From NCBI RefSeq assembly GCF_007859865.1, contig NZ_SJPI01000002.1, positions 1,198,721 to 1,262,720 of the forward strand: 64,000 bases of DNA, read 5' to 3'. Numbering within the stretch: the stretch's first letter is position 1; every line of letters begins with the position of its first letter. Made by a program: the position numbers and the translations under genes. Origin of the DNA: Rubripirellula amarantea. Its GTDB lineage: Bacteria; Planctomycetota; Planctomycetia; Pirellulales; Pirellulaceae. A model generated the notes under the pieces. The model did not search any database, had not been told where the DNA came from, and worked only from the letters and a program-made list of their open reading frames with translations. Below are positions 63,368 to 64,000 of this stretch, piece by piece.

Positions 63368-64000
63368 TTACTGCACTGGTTCTAGCACCGGTTCCGACGA
63401 GACCTGATATTGGTCGCGAAGGCGTTGAAGCTCGCGCGTCAACTGTTCCCGCAGATCCTTGCTCTCAGGATGATCATATAGATTGTTCATCTCATGAGGA
63501 TCTGCTTCGAGGTCAAACAGGTTCCATTCATCGGTCTCGATAAAGTGAATCAGTTTGTATCGATCGGTTCGCACGCCGTCGTGTTCGGGCACGTTGTGTT
63601 CACCGCCACTCTCGTAGTAATGATAATAGAGCGATTCACGCCAGTCGCTCGGACGATGTCCCGCGTCAGATAAGATCGGCAACAACGAACGCCCTTGCAC
63701 CTCGTCGGGGATCGCAACACCCGCCACGTCTAAAAACGTGGGCGCATAGTCAATGTTCTGCACAAGCGCTTGCGGTTGTATACCGGGTTTGACTACGCCC
63801 GGCCAACGGACCATCAATGGCATTTTGAACGATTCCTCAAACATCCACCGTTTGTCGTACCAACCGTGCTCGCCAAGATAGAAGCCCTGGTCTGACGAGT
63901 AGATAACGATGGTGTTTTCGGTTAGTCCATTGTCATCGAGATAGGCCAACAAGCGTCCGACCGACTCGTCGACCGCCTTGATTGTCGATAAGTAGTTCTG
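63368..64000 (-). CDS. Sulfatase, C-terminal part (5' end outside window)
   Basis: The last 210 or so residues of a sulfatase whose N-terminus, with the formylglycine site, lies beyond the window. VIYSSDQGFYLGEHGWYDKRWM is the conserved second metal-binding region (D and H ligands) and the end has WNLFDLEADPHEMNNLYD, a standard sulfatase closing block. The frame is open to the window edge. The stop at 63368 nearly meets that of the convergent SASA gene. Pairing of a sulfatase with a deacetylase suits breakdown of a sulfated, acetylated polysaccharide, though the two are not co-transcribed. Confidence 0.9.
   Translation of the reverse strand, partial: QNYLSTIKAVDESVGRLLAYLDDNGLTENTIVIYSSDQGFYLGEHGWYDKRWMFEESFKMPLMVRWPGVVKPGIQPQALVQNIDYAPTFLDVAGVAIPDEVQGRSLLPILSDAGHRPSDWRESLYYHYYESGGEHNVPEHDGVRTDRYKLIHFIETDEWNLFDLEADPHEMNNLYDHPESKDLREQLTRELQRLRDQYQVSSEPVLEPVQ

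Overview
The window reads as chromosome from a marine-type planctomycete of the Pirellulaceae (Rhodopirellula or a close relative). No single marker proves this, but the family mix is hard to find elsewhere: four formylglycine sulfatases (two cut by the window ends), a DUF1559 pilin-like protein, DUF1501/DUF1800 and DUF1552/DUF1592 secreted pairs, a membrane protein opening with NPYESP, a dockerin-like relic, and an ECF sigma factor next to a very large RDD-containing Ser/Thr kinase. Base composition looks moderate and even throughout. I see no phage, IS element, CRISPR array, rRNA gene or convincing tRNA.

Layout. 1-780: N-terminal part of a sulfatase, then a 1.45 kb spacer full of short tandem repeats. 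2230-5592: DUF1559 protein with a good terminator, ppnP nucleoside phosphorylase, a second repeat-rich spacer, an unknown membrane-anchored protein and a dockerin relic. 5593-9525 (minus strand): pterin-flavoured run of PTPS/QueD-like enzyme, CitG-like protein, alpha/beta hydrolase, pterin carbinolamine dehydratase and a D-2-hydroxyacid dehydrogenase. 9555-14000: exported GIY-YIG protein, then a polysaccharide pair (WecA/MraY-type transferase overlapping an O-antigen-ligase-like protein with TPRs). 14356-26943: two sulfatases, GAF signalling protein, PhoD-like phosphatase, nitroreductase, TPR/beta-barrel protein, Gln/Val-repeat secreted protein, NPYESP membrane protein and SGNH esterase. 27235-31100: a conserved protein of unknown function, a ferritin-like protein and threonine synthase.

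31396-52662 is dominated by three separate MacAB-type export loci: ATPase-permease-adaptor (31396-35694, plus), adaptor-permease-ATPase-TolC (40510-45950, plus) and adaptor-ATPase-permease-permease (52662-48196, minus). Between them lie a secreted three-gene operon (596-aa protein, DUF1800, DUF1501) and a redoxin/haem/copper-monooxygenase-like/EF-hand fusion protein. 52773-56573 holds DUF1552 and the DUF1592-type cytochrome-like protein. 56788-61022 is a signalling island: dual-RDD kinase with an apparent second, dead kinase domain, a small zinc-ribbon protein and an ECF sigma factor. 61158-64000: a sialate O-acetylesterase-like protein convergent with the C-terminal part of another sulfatase.

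Together the genes describe a periplasm-heavy bacterium that desulfates and deacetylates polysaccharides, exports unknown substrates through several tripartite ABC pumps, builds surface polysaccharide, and may use methanopterin-type C1 cofactors. The least explained items are the intergenic tandem repeats with locus-specific 14-19 bp units, the kinase/pseudokinase with two RDD domains, the exported GIY-YIG protein and the conserved protein at 27235-28734. Everything here was read by eye; no database search was possible.
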